This document shows positions 34,012 to 44,914 of a stretch of 64,000 bases of DNA, one piece after another. The position numbers and the translations under genes were made by a program. Origin of the DNA: Rhabditoides inermis (lineage: Eukaryota; Nematoda; Chromadorea; Rhabditida; Rhabditidae). Location of the stretch: contig CAWZYM010000066.1 in NCBI GenBank assembly GCA_963966185.1, positions 124,001-188,000 of the forward strand, read 5' to 3'. The stretch's first letter is position 1, and the number at the start of each line of letters is the position of its first letter. A model generated the notes under the pieces. The model saw only the letters and a program-made list of their open reading frames with translations, was not told the origin of the DNA and did not search any database.

Positions 34012-35050
34012 ATAATAATTTATACGGTTGCATAATAGCACGTGAAAAAGAAAAAGAAATGATACAACAAAACAAAGTTAAATGGAGAGCCACCGTTTGA
34101 AAGCAGCAGGGGAAGCCGCCTCCAGGGGAGCGGCAGACGGGGTCGTTGAGGTAAGACATCTACTATGATACAGCGAAACAAGAGAGAAGGATTTACAGAC
34201 TCGAACGTTCCAAACGCGCTCTCTAATTGATAGCCTAAGTCTGGAAAGAACGAGCTTGGGAGCACCGAACCTATCAGTCATAAAGAGGAAGAAACTAGAT
34301 GCGTCAACCTCCACGAAGCCATGAAGTACCTTGTAGAGCATCACGATGTCGTTAATGTGGCGGCGCTTCTCGAGTGACTGTAACTGGAAAACCCCGTTGC
34401 GTTGTTCTGGAGACGCGTCGAATCCGAGTGACGTCGTGCGCGCGAAGACGACCAGTGTAGTAGTTCTGCACGCGCTCGAGTAGTACGATAGATGTCTTGT
34501 CCGATGGGTTGAACACACACGTGCCATACTCCAAGAGCGGTCTCAAGTAGGTGGTGTAAATGTTGATGAGCATCTGCCTGTCAGAAGAGACGATCGAGCG
34601 AAGAATGGTGTACGCCCTGTTGTACGCCTTCGAGTAGATGATGCGACAGTGCTTGGTGAAGTGTAGATCTGAGGTTATGGTGAACCTAAGATCTACAATT
34701 TCGTCGACTCCAACGATGGCAGTTGAATCTACTGTGTAGATGTGGCGTGGATGCTTCTTTCCAATGTACAGCGCCTTGGTCTTGTGTGCGGCTAGAGGCA
34801 GTTGCCAGAGTGTGAACCACTGATTGACGATGTCAATGAGTGGTTGACGGCTATCGTGTTGACCAAACGGACGGTAGAACTTCAGGTCGTCTGCGTAGGC
34901 ACGGCAGGTGACGTGCTCACGAAGTTGAGGTATGAGATCGGCGGTGAAGACGTTAAAGAGGACGGGACCGAGTACCGTTCCCTGTGGCACTCCTGATAGA
35001 ATGGCCAGCAAGGTCACAGAAAATAGGGCGAAATTCACGTGCCGCTAGGG
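34006..35050 (-). mobile_element. 5'-truncated non-LTR retrotransposon, copy 2
   Basis: Duplicate of the fragment at 31637-32680: same RT frame from 35038, same internal frameshift, same TTA-rich 3' end. Confidence 0.8.
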
Positions 35051-35100
35051 GCCGAGAGAGAGAGGAATAAAAAGAGAGGGGAGAGAGAGAGAGGGAGAGG

Positions 35101-35209
35101 GAGAGAGAGGGAGAGGGACACCACAAATCGATGGCTAGGGTCCTAACTGAAATATCCTATAAACTTGGAACGAATCCGAGGGTGTGGCACCTACTACACT
35201 CCTCGTTAG
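35101..35209. mobile_element. Terminal arm of the CGAGGAGTG MITE family
   Basis: Reads inward from CGAGGAGTGTAGTAGGTGCC through CACACCCTCGGATTCG to GGATATTTCAGTTAGGACCC and CATCGATTTGTGGTGT, closely matching the arm of the MITE at 6847-7632. Only one arm is present here. Its outer end abuts the interrupted exon of the BTB gene. Confidence 0.75.
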
Positions 35210-36289
35210 CTGACGAGAGCCCATTGATAGCAGCAGCCTCAAGCATCTTTCTCATCTGTTCGTAGTTGCACTCGACAAGCTGAGCCTTCACTGCCGACGG
35301 GTCACTCAAAAACTGCAAGGCGAATCATGGACTTGCGAAGAACAGAAAGATATATGCACTCACCGTGAGGATGTAGTACATCTCGTGGGCACATTTGGAT
35401 ACGAGGTCAAATCGGCGAGTGTTGGCAGCAGCCAGCCAGACAGGCAGGACGTTGGAGGGGCGAATCGAGTGAAGCAGGTAGTCAGAGACGAGCGACTGAA
35501 AGAGAATGGAGTGGAAGATATGACAGAGCTGGGAGTCACGAGAAGATGCGGCATGTCGAGCATGTCAGCCGTGTGGAGAAGCTCCACTCCCAGCTGCTCA
35601 GTCACCATCGCCTTGCCAGTGTAGCAGTACTCGAGCACTGCCCGCATCACACAGCCGCGAACATGCACTCGCACTTCGCCTGAGTCAAGTATTCAGTCGA
35701 GGTATGCGCACACACAGCACCCGCCCTGCTGCGCCTCGAGCATCTGTCCGCAGAACATGGCATGGAGGACAGGTGAGCAGGCAGCCAGCACGTTCCTGTT
35801 GGCGGGAATTCGCTCCGCCTCCTCGCCGCCCTCTCCCACGCCCACCACCACCACGTCGCACAGCGTGCCTGCAAACACGGACACGGCTACGTATCTCGGT
35901 TGGACGGCGGAGACGCACCGTTCCTCCACATCTCCACCAGTCGCGGCCACAACTCGGCCTTGTGAGTCTTTTTCTTCACTTCGCACGGCTCCACTGGCAT
36001 GTCCCTCTGCGCATCCCGTCCCTTTAGCTTCTCGACGTGCGAGACAAAATCACTCCAGTCAACTGCAATGCGACGATGTGATTGTGAAACCAGTTGTTGT
36101 AATCACGTTGTTCCTCGTGTACCGAATCCGTCTCCTCGTACCAGTGGTCCTCGCCCTTCTGCGGATACGGGTAGTACTTCCTCCTGTAATGAACACAATC
36201 AAAAAAACATGTGAGTGAACGCACGTTCGAATGTTAGCCAAGCGACGGGCCTTGTACACGCGCAGCCACGCGCAGCCGTCCCATCGTCC
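35210..36289 (-). pseudogene. BTB/BACK-domain protein, damaged
   Basis: BTB domains dimerise and often recruit CUL3 ubiquitin ligase. Minus-strand exons: about 36225-36289, 36107-36183, 35919-36062, 35721-35868 (BTB core: TLCDVVVVGVGEGG, NRNVLAACSPVLHAMFCGQM), 35540-35679 (VLEYCYTGKAMV, ELLHTADMLDMPHL), 35364-35495 (BACK-like SDYLLHSI, VLPVWLAAANTRRFDLV) and 35210-35312 (YEQMRKMLEAAAINGLS). The N-terminal 100 residues (RKYYPYPQKGEDHWYEETDS and later) are not familiar. Two lesions: a 10-base tandem duplication (ACGCGCAGCC at 36258-36277) puts the first exon out of frame, and the last exon runs into a MITE arm at 35209. Either a decaying copy or a gene whose 3' part has been displaced leftwards. 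No start codon was located. Confidence 0.65.
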
Positions 36290-36764
36290 CTAGCGTCCCA
36301 TCGATGATTTCAACCTGCAATATAAACATTTTTAAAAAGTTTTAGTTAAAAACGATTTGATTATAATATGAAAGTTCATCGGTCATGTGATGTGTTTTGA
36401 TCTGTTCTACCCCACAGCGCGCTTATATAGAGAGAATCGAACTATACTTACGGTTCTTAATTCACCCTCTGTGTCACGGGAAGCATTACTGTAGGAGAAG
36501 ACCATCGCTTCCGAGTGTACTTGTACTTGGTCATGTCATTCAGTCACAGACATTCTCCGTTTTCCTCGTTTTCCTTCGAATTACCATTTTCATCATCTAT
36601 TCATTCTACATCCTCCGTCTTCCAGAGAATGCCGGTCAGAGCGACGCACTTTGACGGTTGTGTTTGTATCTTTTCAGAAACCAATTTATAGGTGTTTATT
36701 GTTGTGGTGCTTTGTAAAAAGGAGGTGGCAGTATAGCTATTGGAACCTGTTTATCTGATCATAT
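36290..36764. other. Intergenic, nothing supported
   Basis: AT-rich spacer upstream of the BTB gene. It may hold that gene's first exon and promoter, but I could not identify them. Confidence 0.35.
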
Positions 36765-36767
36765 GTG

Positions 36768-37558
36768 TGTGTGTCTAGTTGAGGCAGTCCCTCTCTTCTC
36801 ATTCCTTTCCTTTCTCTGCTAGCGCGCGGTCGCGTGCCTTCCCCTGTTAAGGCCCATTTATACACGCCGCAACGCACGGTGCGGCATGCGTTTCCCATTG
36901 CAAAGTGCAACCGCACGCCGCAATGCGTCTCGCCGCGCGGTGCGTGCGGCTGCGGCTGCGTTTTGCACCTTTCAGACTTGCCGCATCGAAAACGCATGCG
37001 TTTTGCGTTATTACCTCGCCGCACATGCGTTGCGGCGGAGTTTTTGAGTCAAATTCTGCCGCATGCCGCGTTGCGTTTTACGATGCGGCGAAGTAGTTTT
37101 TGCTGATTTGCCGCACGCGTTCCAAAACGCAACCGCATCGCATTTGCGTTGCGTTTAGTCTGAAACGCGCTTTATTCCCCCGACCCCTGAACAATGCTGT
37201 GCGGCGGAGGACACTAACCGGACTGGTACTCGATTTTGCTACTCTCTACATCTACGGCATTGAGACTGGAGAGGAATCCTCGAAGACGATGAAACTCTCG
37301 GAGACGTCTCTTCGCGATCGATCGTTGAAGCCCGGATCTTCCGCCGCCGAGATCGAAACTTCCCCAGAAGCCGCAAGCAGGGGATGACAAGCACCACCAA
37401 TAGCACGCACGCATCCACGGGACTACCGAAATCCGTGTTATTGGGACTCGCAGTAGGCGTTGCATTACTGTATTTTACCGTAACCGTGCCGTAATTTACA
37501 TAATTGTAATGTGCTATTTGATTCGAGATAAATATTCTATTCTATTCTATTCTATTCT
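36768..37558. mobile_element. Insertion flanked by a 38-base direct repeat, LINE 3' end with ATTCT tail
   Basis: The sequence TGTGTGTGTCTAGTTGAGGC and the 17 bases after it occur both at about 36768-36805 and at 37559-37598, bracketing about 750 bases. The right part (37203-37557) ends in (ATTCT)n, the kind of 3' tail left by non-LTR retrotransposons. It contains a short frame with SETSLRDRSLKPGSSAAEIE. I infer a retrotransposition event with a long target duplication landing in the 3' end of a TTR gene. Confidence 0.6.
36850..37165. repeat. GCGTTGCGG-rich foldback-like sequence
   Basis: Dense in GCCGCA, TGCGGC, GCGTTGCG and CGCAACGC in both orientations, bounded by CCCATTTATACACGCCGC and GCGTTTAGTCTGAAACGC. 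Its style resembles the GACGC foldback at 3662-3941, but the arms are less regular. Confidence 0.55.
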
Positions 37559-37570
37559 ATGTGTGTGTGT

Positions 37571-37750
37571 CTAGTTGAGGCAGTCCCTCTCTTCTCCGGG
37601 GAAGCTGCCCGCCAGTTGGATGGTGCCAGCATCGTAGACTGTCTTCGGCTGCTTCCCAGCTGTGATGTACTTGTCCGGGATGCGGACAGTGAACTTGCGC
37701 TGGCACGGCTGGAAGAGAGCGATGGAGAGGGGGGGATAGAGAGGGGGAGG

Positions 37751-37837
<87 letters not shown>

Positions 37838-38348
37838 GGGAGGTCCCACCTTGACTCCGTCGTTGCAGTCGTGGTAGATGTTGAGCTTGGGATCGATATC
37901 AGTGAACTCGGAAGTGTGTCCGGAGAGTGTGAACTCACCTGATAACTAATCGATATATCGATATTTCAATCGACCACCCACCGTTTCCGTTGGTCCTGGC
38001 AGAGGCCATGAGGTCGTCCGCGTCCACACCTCAATGTGTTCAATTGATTCTTGATTGATTGAATATCTCTCGCCCTCACCCCTGTCGTCATCGTACAGCT
38101 TCACCTTCACACCAGCCGCCGGCTTTCCATCGCACATCAGACGACCCTACAATCAATGATGAATGTGCTCACAGTGCTGTATCGCAGTACTCTTCCAGCC
38201 GTACCCTGACTCTTTCACAATACTCTCACTACCGTATCTTTCTGTCCTTGTGCTTCTACCGTACCCTGACTCCAGCAGACTGGGTGCGTCCAACTCCGAT
38301 GGAGAGAGCGCAACCTGCGATAGCCAACACAACGAACACACAACGCAT
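37571..38348 (-). CDS. Transthyretin-like secreted protein, A1
   Basis: Nematode transthyretin-like (TTR) proteins are small secreted beta-sandwich proteins; one C. elegans member (TTR-52) bridges dying cells to phagocytes, but most have no known ligand. Exons: 38348 to about 38266, 38080-38146, 37982-38029, 37850-37938 and 37571-37708. Signal peptide MRCVFVVLAIAGCALS, then GRTQSAGV, GRLMCDGKPAAGVKVKLYDD, DADDLMASARTN, FTDIDPKLNIYHDCNDGVK, PCQRKFTVRIPDKYI, YDAGTIQLAGSFPGEERD and CLN at the stop. Cysteines occur at the family positions (CDG, HDC, PCQ, RDC). Intron 4 is mostly (GA)n. Divergent from the plus-strand A2, with a foldback element between. Confidence 0.9.
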
Positions 38349-38632
38349 TGTGAAGGAGGAAAGTGAGTGGTCGGAGCAAGATGTGAATAGAGTACACTGG
38401 ATACTAGATGATGTGGCGCCGAGTGGCAGAGTGGGCAACTCTCGAGTTGTTGTGACTCTAGCTTGTCGGATCAGTGTTATCCCTTTATCACCTCCCAATC
38501 TCATCCCATAACACCGAACAGCCGCGCGTATGCCGAGAGAACACAGTGCATGACTTCAGCTGAGACACAACAGCTTACTCACAAAAATCATCGATCAAAC
38601 AGGGTCGTGTCGTTGTTGTTTGTTAGATATAA

Positions 38633-40004
38633 CACACGATCCGCGTAAGAACCGGACGAGGTGGGACCTAGGAACTTGTGCGCGGTTATAGGGGTTTTCA
38701 AGGGTGCTCTACAAGGTAGTATAGGTGATTTTGTCCCAATATGCAAATTTGGTCAGTTAAGGGACCATGACCTCAAATCAGTCAGTTTTTGTCCAAAACT
38801 ATTTTTGAAAAGCTTGTTCGATTTGTCTTGATATTATAAGACTTTTTGTACATAAACATTTTTTTCATAAAACAAAAAAGAAAAAAGTTATGATCAAAAT
38901 TTTTCAAAAAATTTCATATTTTATTTTTTTGAGATCTTTTCGCCTCGAAACAACAAAAACGACCAACATCATTCGATTTTACGCGTTTAATCAAATTACT
39001 ATGATTTTTTTCGTGAAAATCTGGTGTTGCCTTTTCTTCCATCCAGAGCGATGAAAATGGCCCGAAATAAGAATTTTGCGATTTACCGCCATTTTCCAAG
39101 TCTTTCGTTTCGAAACAACAGAAACCACTACTATATTCGGATTCTACATTTTTTAGTTAGTATTCGTTTTGGTTTATAGCCAAATCTGATGTTGCCTTTT
39201 CTTCCATCCAGAGCGATGAAAATGGCTCGAAATCAAAACTTTGCGTTTTCCCGCCATTTTCCAAGTATTTCGTTCCGATACAACATAAATCACTAGTATA
39301 TTCGGATTCTACACCTCTTGATTAGTCTACGTAATTGTTTTTATATAAATTTAGTGTTGCCTTCTGGCGTTATCATGAAATTTTGCAATTGATAGTTAGG
39401 CCATTTTCAACATCACGGATGAACACAAAGGCAACATCAGATTTGCCTGAAAACAACTACACAGACTAATTCAAAGGTGCAAAATCGGAATATAATAGTG
39501 ATTTTTGTTATTTCGGATTGGAAGATATGAAAAATGGCGGTAAAACGCAATTTTTTTTGTTCTGGTCATTTTCATCGCTCTGGATGGAAGAAAAGGCAAC
39601 ACCAGATTTTCACGAAAAAAATCATAGTAATTTGATTAAACGCGTAAAATCGAATGGTGTTGGTCGTTTTTGTTGTTTCGAAGCGAAAAGATCTCAAAAA
39701 AAAAAAAAATGAAATTTTTTGAAAAATTTTGATCATAACTTTTTTCTTTTTTATTTTATGAAAAAAATGTTTATGTACAAAAAGTCTTATAATATCAAGA
39801 CAAATCGAACAAGCTATTAAAAAATAATTTTGGACAAAAACTGACTGATTTGAGGTCATGGTCCCTTAACTGACCAAATTTGCATATTGGGACAAAATCA
39901 CCTATACTACCTTGTAGAGCACCCTTGAAAACCTCTATAACCGCGCACTTAGCTCCTAGGTCCCACCTGCCCGAAATTCGTCCGATTCTTACGCGGATCG
40001 TGTG
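38633..40004. mobile_element. 1.37-kb foldback element with ATAA duplication, copy A
   Basis: Inverted ends CACACGATCCGCGTAAGAA and complement, with long arms (for example GGTCAGTTAAGGGACCATGA and its complement). Flanked by ATAA on each side. The arms contain repeated blocks GTTGCCTTTTCTTCCATCCA / GAGCGATGAAAATGG about 170 bases apart on the left and inverted on the right. No transposase frame. Confidence 0.85.
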
Positions 40005-40073
40005 ATAAGATATACCCATTTGAACTTTTCAGCACTTTCTGTCCACAGTTGATTGGGCCTCGATGAGACTTTG

Positions 40074-40111
<38 letters not shown>

Positions 40112-40257
40112 CCCCTCTCTATCTACCTCGAAATAACCGAAAACACCAATCACACATGCCACTGTGTCTATTGAATAGCGCCTCCAACAACTGATACCGA
40201 CACTTCCTACTCTTTCTTTTCAAGTCTACATGTTTCATGTACATGATTCCATTCCAG

Positions 40258-41016
40258 ATGCGTTCTCTTTTCCTACTCGTTCTGTCCACTTCTCTAGTGA
40301 ATGCCAGTCTGTTTGGCAGGGATCAGTCCATTGCAGTGAGTCAATCTCTCCATTCTGTATGAAGTGGTTTGTGATGGGTGATGGGTGGTCTAGATCCGAG
40401 GTCGTCTGATTTGCAACGATGCCCCGGCGGGCGGAGTCACTGTCAAGCTCTACGACGTCGATGGAGGTATACGGTAGGGGTAGATACATACAACAGTAAC
40501 CCTATGATGTGCAGGTCTGTCCATAACCACAGACGATCTCATGGCATCCGGAAAGACGAACGGGGGAGGTGAGGTGTGAGTGGGTTATAGTTATTGATGT
40601 TTCGATTGATTCCAGGTGAGTTCATGCTGTCTGGATACAACAGCGAGCTGACCACTATCGATCCCAAGCTCAACATCTACCATGACTGCAACGACGGAAT
40701 CAAGGTGCGCAATCTCTCGGCACTGTGAACAGCGACATGCGAGAGAGCTCCCCCCGAACCCTATCTGCTGCCTTGCCAGGCGGATAGTCCGACATAATAT
40801 GTGATCAAATTCATATATTATCGTATCTATTCTAGCCGTGTCAGCGCAAGTTCTCTATCATTCTCCCCAAGGACTACATCACTCGTGGCAAGGTATGTTA
40901 TCGTATCTCCCTCAACCTACCGTACTCTCTCGCAGATCCCTCAGAAGACCTACGATGCCGGCACAATCCAGCTGGCTGGAAAGTGGCCGAAGGAGAGCCG
41001 CGACTGCCTCCACTGA
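40258..41016 (+). CDS. Transthyretin-like secreted protein, A2
   Basis: Exons 40258-40335, 40394-40466, 40515-40568, 40616-40704, 40836-40892 and 40936-41016. TTCCAG directly abuts the ATG, a trans-splice acceptor. Signal peptide MRSLFLLVLSTSLVNA, then [81 protein letters not shown] and YDAGTIQLAGKW...RDCLH. It differs from A1 in the DRGQ-type GRDQSIA segment after the signal peptide and in VDGG for DDDRG, and groups with A3. About 143 residues. All family cysteines are present. Confidence 0.92.
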
Positions 41017-41473
41017 AACGCCCCAGGCACTATGACGTCACCACTAACTCATACCACTGATAATTATTGTACAATGTATAGTGATGTAAGCGATAAAGAT
41101 GTGTGTTCTGTGCTCGTCTGTGTCCTCCGGCGAGAGTGCACTCTCTCGCGGGGGTGATAGACAGATTCAATTCCTCATTACACTCCGCACACACAACAAC
41201 CACTGCCGCCCAGCCGCTTATCTGTTATGCTCTTTTTCATGCCGTCATCTTTCCGATACGTTTCAAAGTCGACTATACCGGGGGATGAGTCACTGGTCGA
41301 GTGAGATCAATGTTTATCTCTCTCACTCCCACATAGTGATTTCACTCTCTTTGAATGATCCATTGACTCCTCTCACATGCTATCCTTACTGTGGTTGTCT
41401 ACATATACATATAATCGCATCCGATCGTAGTATGACGTTGTCGCTTACCGTTCCCACACTCTTCTGCTCACAG

Positions 41474-42173
41474 ATGCGTTCCTTCGTTCTCATCCTCCTC
41501 TCTTCTGCCCTCGTTGCCGCCAACCTATTCGGAAGGGATCAGTCGATTGCTGTGAGTTGTGTATAGTGTCTCCTAGAACAGTTTCAGTATAGAAATAGAA
41601 ACCACACGAGTATAATGTGCTAGGTGCGCGGTCAACTAATCTGCAACAACGCTCCCGCCGGTGACGTCACTATCAAGCTCTACGATGTCGATGGAGGTAC
41701 TGTAGGCACTATGGCTACAGTAACTCTATGATGCGCAGGTCTCTCTATCACCACTGATGATCTGATGGCTTCGGGAAAGACGGACAGGAACGGCAACTTC
41801 CTTCTGTCAGGATGGAACAACGAGTTCACTACGATCGACCCCAAGATCAACATCTACCACGACTGCAACGACGGAATCAAGGTGCGCCACTCTCTTCCTC
41901 CTTCCGTCCCCCTCTCATTCACCCCCTCCCCCTCTGTCTCACTGTCTCCTCTCTGATTCTCTGTCTCTCTGTATCTCACATTCTTTTCAGCCCTGCCAGC
42001 GCAAGTTCTCCATTATTCTTCCCAAGGACTACGTTTCCAAGGGAAAGGTACTGTATTGCCGTAGCCCGCCCCATCTACAGTACCCTTTCCAGATTCCCCA
42101 GAAGACGTACGACGCTGGAACGATCCAGCTGGCTGGAAAGTTCCCCGGAGAGAGCCGCGACTGTCTTCACTAA
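41474..42173 (+). CDS. Transthyretin-like secreted protein, A3
   Basis: Exons 41474-41551, 41624-41696, 41739-41881, 41991-42047 and 42093-42173; the usual intron between the DLM and YHDC parts is absent. CACAG abuts the ATG. Signal peptide MRSFVLILLSSALVAA, then [82 protein letters not shown] and YDAGTIQLAGKFPGESRDCLH. Closest to A2, which lies 457 bases upstream; the pair probably arose by local duplication. A TTGAATAAATG polyadenylation-type signal lies at 42208. Confidence 0.92.
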
Positions 42174-42717
42174 ACACTCACACCTAGCCATTCTACCTGT
42201 ATATTTGAATAAATGTCGTTTTCCTACAGTACTCTGTAGTCCCTCTGATCGCAAACATATGTGGTGCTCAGCTTCTCCGAATCGGTAAACATCCCATAAA
42301 TCTCTATCCATTTGCCGGCTGGCGGCCATTGGTGTTACAGCTTTCATGGGACACAAAGATGCGATGAGAGTGCATTGACATGCGAGAGACACAGAGAAAC
42401 ACACGTATTAGACAACTGTGAGAGAGTGTACTGATCGGCGAGACTGCAGAATGCGAGAGGACGCGGCTGGTGTGTGAGAAAAGAAAGAGAGAGAGGGAAA
42501 CAGAAAACAATAAACGCAGAAAAAGTGCTGCTCTTTCTTCCCGTCTAGTCTCATTTCCCCATTTCTACCACCAGATATCTCGTTTTTATCCGATCGGACT
42601 TTGAATTCGCTAGTCCAACTGTGATGAGTCACCCTCGTGACACGCGGTTGAATCAACGTGTTTGTTGGTTTGTGAGCATTAGTACCCATTATCGCCCTCC
42701 CACCACCAGTATACCAG

Positions 42718-42724
42718 TATAAAG
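42718..42724 (+). promoter_or_regulatory. TATA box of TTR gene A4
   Basis: TATAAAG in CCAGTATAAAGGGCC, 92 bases before the chosen start codon; the same motif precedes the duplicate gene at 49001-49007. Confidence 0.5.
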
Positions 42725-42815
42725 GGCCATACACTCGTTTTTCTCTACCCCGCTGGTCCTCCGCCGCGTTTGTGTCACTACCGTACCTATGATGTGCACG
42801 TATGCTTTTTCAGCC

Positions 42816-43059
42816 ATGCTCCGTTCGCTTCTCCTCATTGGTCTCCTGGCCGCATCTGTCTCCGCTCTCGGCAGGACTCAGTCCATCGCTGTCAAGGTAT
42901 CAACTAATGATCAGCTTATCAAAACTGATTTACTCATCTCATCATCATCAACTTATCATTTTCAGGGAAAGTTGATCTGCGAGGGAAAGGCGGCTTCGGG
43001 CGTCACTGTCAAGCTGTACGATGAGGATGGAGGTGAGAGGGAGGGAGAGGAGGAAGAGA

Positions 43060-43111
<52 letters not shown>

Positions 43112-43268
43112 GTGCCGTCTAGGTCTGTCGATCGGCAAGGACGACCTGATCGCTTCTGGCAAGACGAACGCGCAGGGAGAGTACATGCTCTCCGGACACC
43201 ACACTGAATTCACAACCATCGACCCCAAGCTCAACATCTACCACGACTGCAACGACGGAATCAAGGTG

Positions 43269-43302
<34 letters not shown>

Positions 43303-43497
43303 CTTCTTCCAGCCCTGCCAGCGCAAGTTCACCATCTACCTGCCCAAGTCCTACGTCACCGCCGGAAAGGTACGGTGCTTCATCGAATACTACTGTAGTG
43401 TCTTCTACCGTACTCTTTTTAGGTGCCGAAGCAGACCTACGACGCCGGAACTCTGCAGCTGGCTGGAAAGTACCCCAAGGACGGCGGAGGACACTAA
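42816..43497 (+). CDS. Transthyretin-like protein A4 with chimeric C-terminus
   Basis: Exons 42816-42896, 42966-43032, 43123-43265, 43313-43369 and 43423-43497. The ATG after TTTTTCAGCC is preferred to an upstream ATG at 42789. Signal peptide MLRSLLLIGLLAASVSA, then LGRTQSIAVKGKLICEGKAA, VTVKLYDEDGG, IGKDDLIASGKTNAQGEY, IDPKLNIYHDCNDGIK, PCQRKFTIYLPKSYVTAG and YDAGTLQLAGKYPK. Here the normal ESRDCLH ending is replaced by DGGGH and a stop, because the tandem duplication breakpoint falls in the exon. The terminal conserved cysteine is therefore lost. The intact version is the gene at 49099. Introns 2 and 3 are filled by (GA)n and (CT)n. Confidence 0.9.
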
Positions 43498-43850
43498 CCG
43501 GACTGGTACTCGATTTTGCTACTCTCTACATCTACGGCATTGAGACTGGAGAGGAATCCTCGAAGACGATGAAACTCTCGGAGACGTCTCTTCGCGATCG
43601 ATCGTTGAAGCCCGGATCTTCCGCCGCCGAGATCGAAACTTCCCCAGAAGCCGCAAGCAGGGGATGACAAGCACCACCAATAGCACGCACGCATCCACGG
43701 GACTACCGAAATCCGTGTTATTGGGACTCGCAGTAGGCGTTGCATTACTGTATTTTACCGTAACCGTGCCGTAATTTACATAATTGTAATGTGCTATTTG
43801 ATTCGAGATAAATATTCTATTCTATTCTATTCTATTCTATGTGTGTGTGT

Positions 43851-44030
43851 CTAGTTGAGGCAGTCCCTCTCTTCTCCGGGGAAGCTGCCCGCCAGTTGGA
43901 TGGTGCCAGCATCGTAGACTGTCTTCGGCTGCTTCCCAGCTGTGATGTACTTGTCCGGGATGCGGACAGTGAACTTGCGCTGGCACGGCTGGAAGAGAGC
44001 GATGGAGAGGGGGGGATAGAGAGGGGGAGG

Positions 44031-44119
<89 letters not shown>

Positions 44120-44630
44120 GGGAGGTCCCACCTTGACTCCGTCGTTGCAGTCGTGGTAGATGTTGAGCTTGGGATCGATATCAGTGAACTCGGAAGTGTG
44201 TCCGGAGAGTGTGAACTCACCTGATAACTAATCGATATATCGATATTTCAATCGACCACCCACCGTTTCCGTTGGTCCTGGCAGAGGCCATGAGGTCGTC
44301 CGCGTCCACACCTCAATGTGTTCAATTGATTCTTGATTGATTGAATATCTCTCGCCCTCACCCCTGTCGTCATCGTACAGCTTCACCTTCACACCAGCCG
44401 CCGGCTTTCCATCGCACATCAGACGACCCTACAATCAATGATGAATGTGCTCACAGTGCTGTATCGCAGTACTCTTCCAGCCGTACCCTGACTCTTTCAC
44501 AATACTCTCACTACCGTATCTTTCTGTCCTTGTGCTTCTACCGTACCCTGACTCCAGCAGACTGGGTGCGTCCAACTCCGATGGAGAGAGCGCAACCTGC
44601 GATAGCCAACACAACGAACACACAACGCAT
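43851..44630 (-). CDS. Transthyretin-like secreted protein, B1
   Basis: Duplicate of A1 (37571-38348) with the same exon structure and predicted protein; only the length of the (GA)n intron tract differs. Its 3' neighbour is the (ATTCT)n LINE tail, as in copy A. Confidence 0.9.
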
Positions 44631-44914
44631 TGTGAAGGAGGAAAGTGAGTGGTCGGAGCAAGATGTGAATAGAGTACACTGGATACTAGATGATGTGGCG
44701 CCGAGTGGCAGAGTGGGCAACTCTCGAGTTGTTGTGACTCTAGCTTGTCGGATCAGTGTTATCCCTTTATCACCTCCCAATCTCATCCCATAACACCGAA
44801 CAGCCGCGCGTATGCCGAGAGAACACAGTGCATGACTTCAGCTGAGACACAACAGCTTACTCACAAAAATCATCGATCAAACAGGGTCGTGTCGTTGTTG
44901 TTTGTTAGATATAA

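Larger units (their letters stand above)
32797..35155. repeat. 2.37-kb tandem duplication, copy 2
   Basis: Second copy of the block at 30421-32786 with only a few differences, the main one being four fewer bases in the (GA)n tract. It repeats the exon fragments (32794-32960, 33014-33156, 33623-33644), but its first exon lacks the bases left of the GAATGTGC junction, so it has no downstream exons. Confidence 0.95.
37203..43484. repeat. 6.28-kb tandem duplication, copy A
   Basis: Nearly identical to 43485-49767 (offset 6280 to 6283 bases). Starts in the LINE 3' fragment (CGGCGGAGGACACTAACCGG) and ends inside the last exon of the fourth TTR gene. Contains four TTR genes and one foldback element. 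Differences between copies are confined to a few bases and repeat lengths. Confidence 0.96.

Noticed and set aside
38878..40019. Open frames such as those with SLWMEEKATPDFHEKNHSN
   Set aside because: They lie in the arms of the AT-rich foldback and appear on opposite strands because the arms are inverted copies.
42789..42815. Upstream start codon for TTR A4
   Set aside because: The ATG at 42789 would put extra residues before the signal peptide and lies before a TTTTTCAG acceptor; the ATG at 42816 follows it directly.
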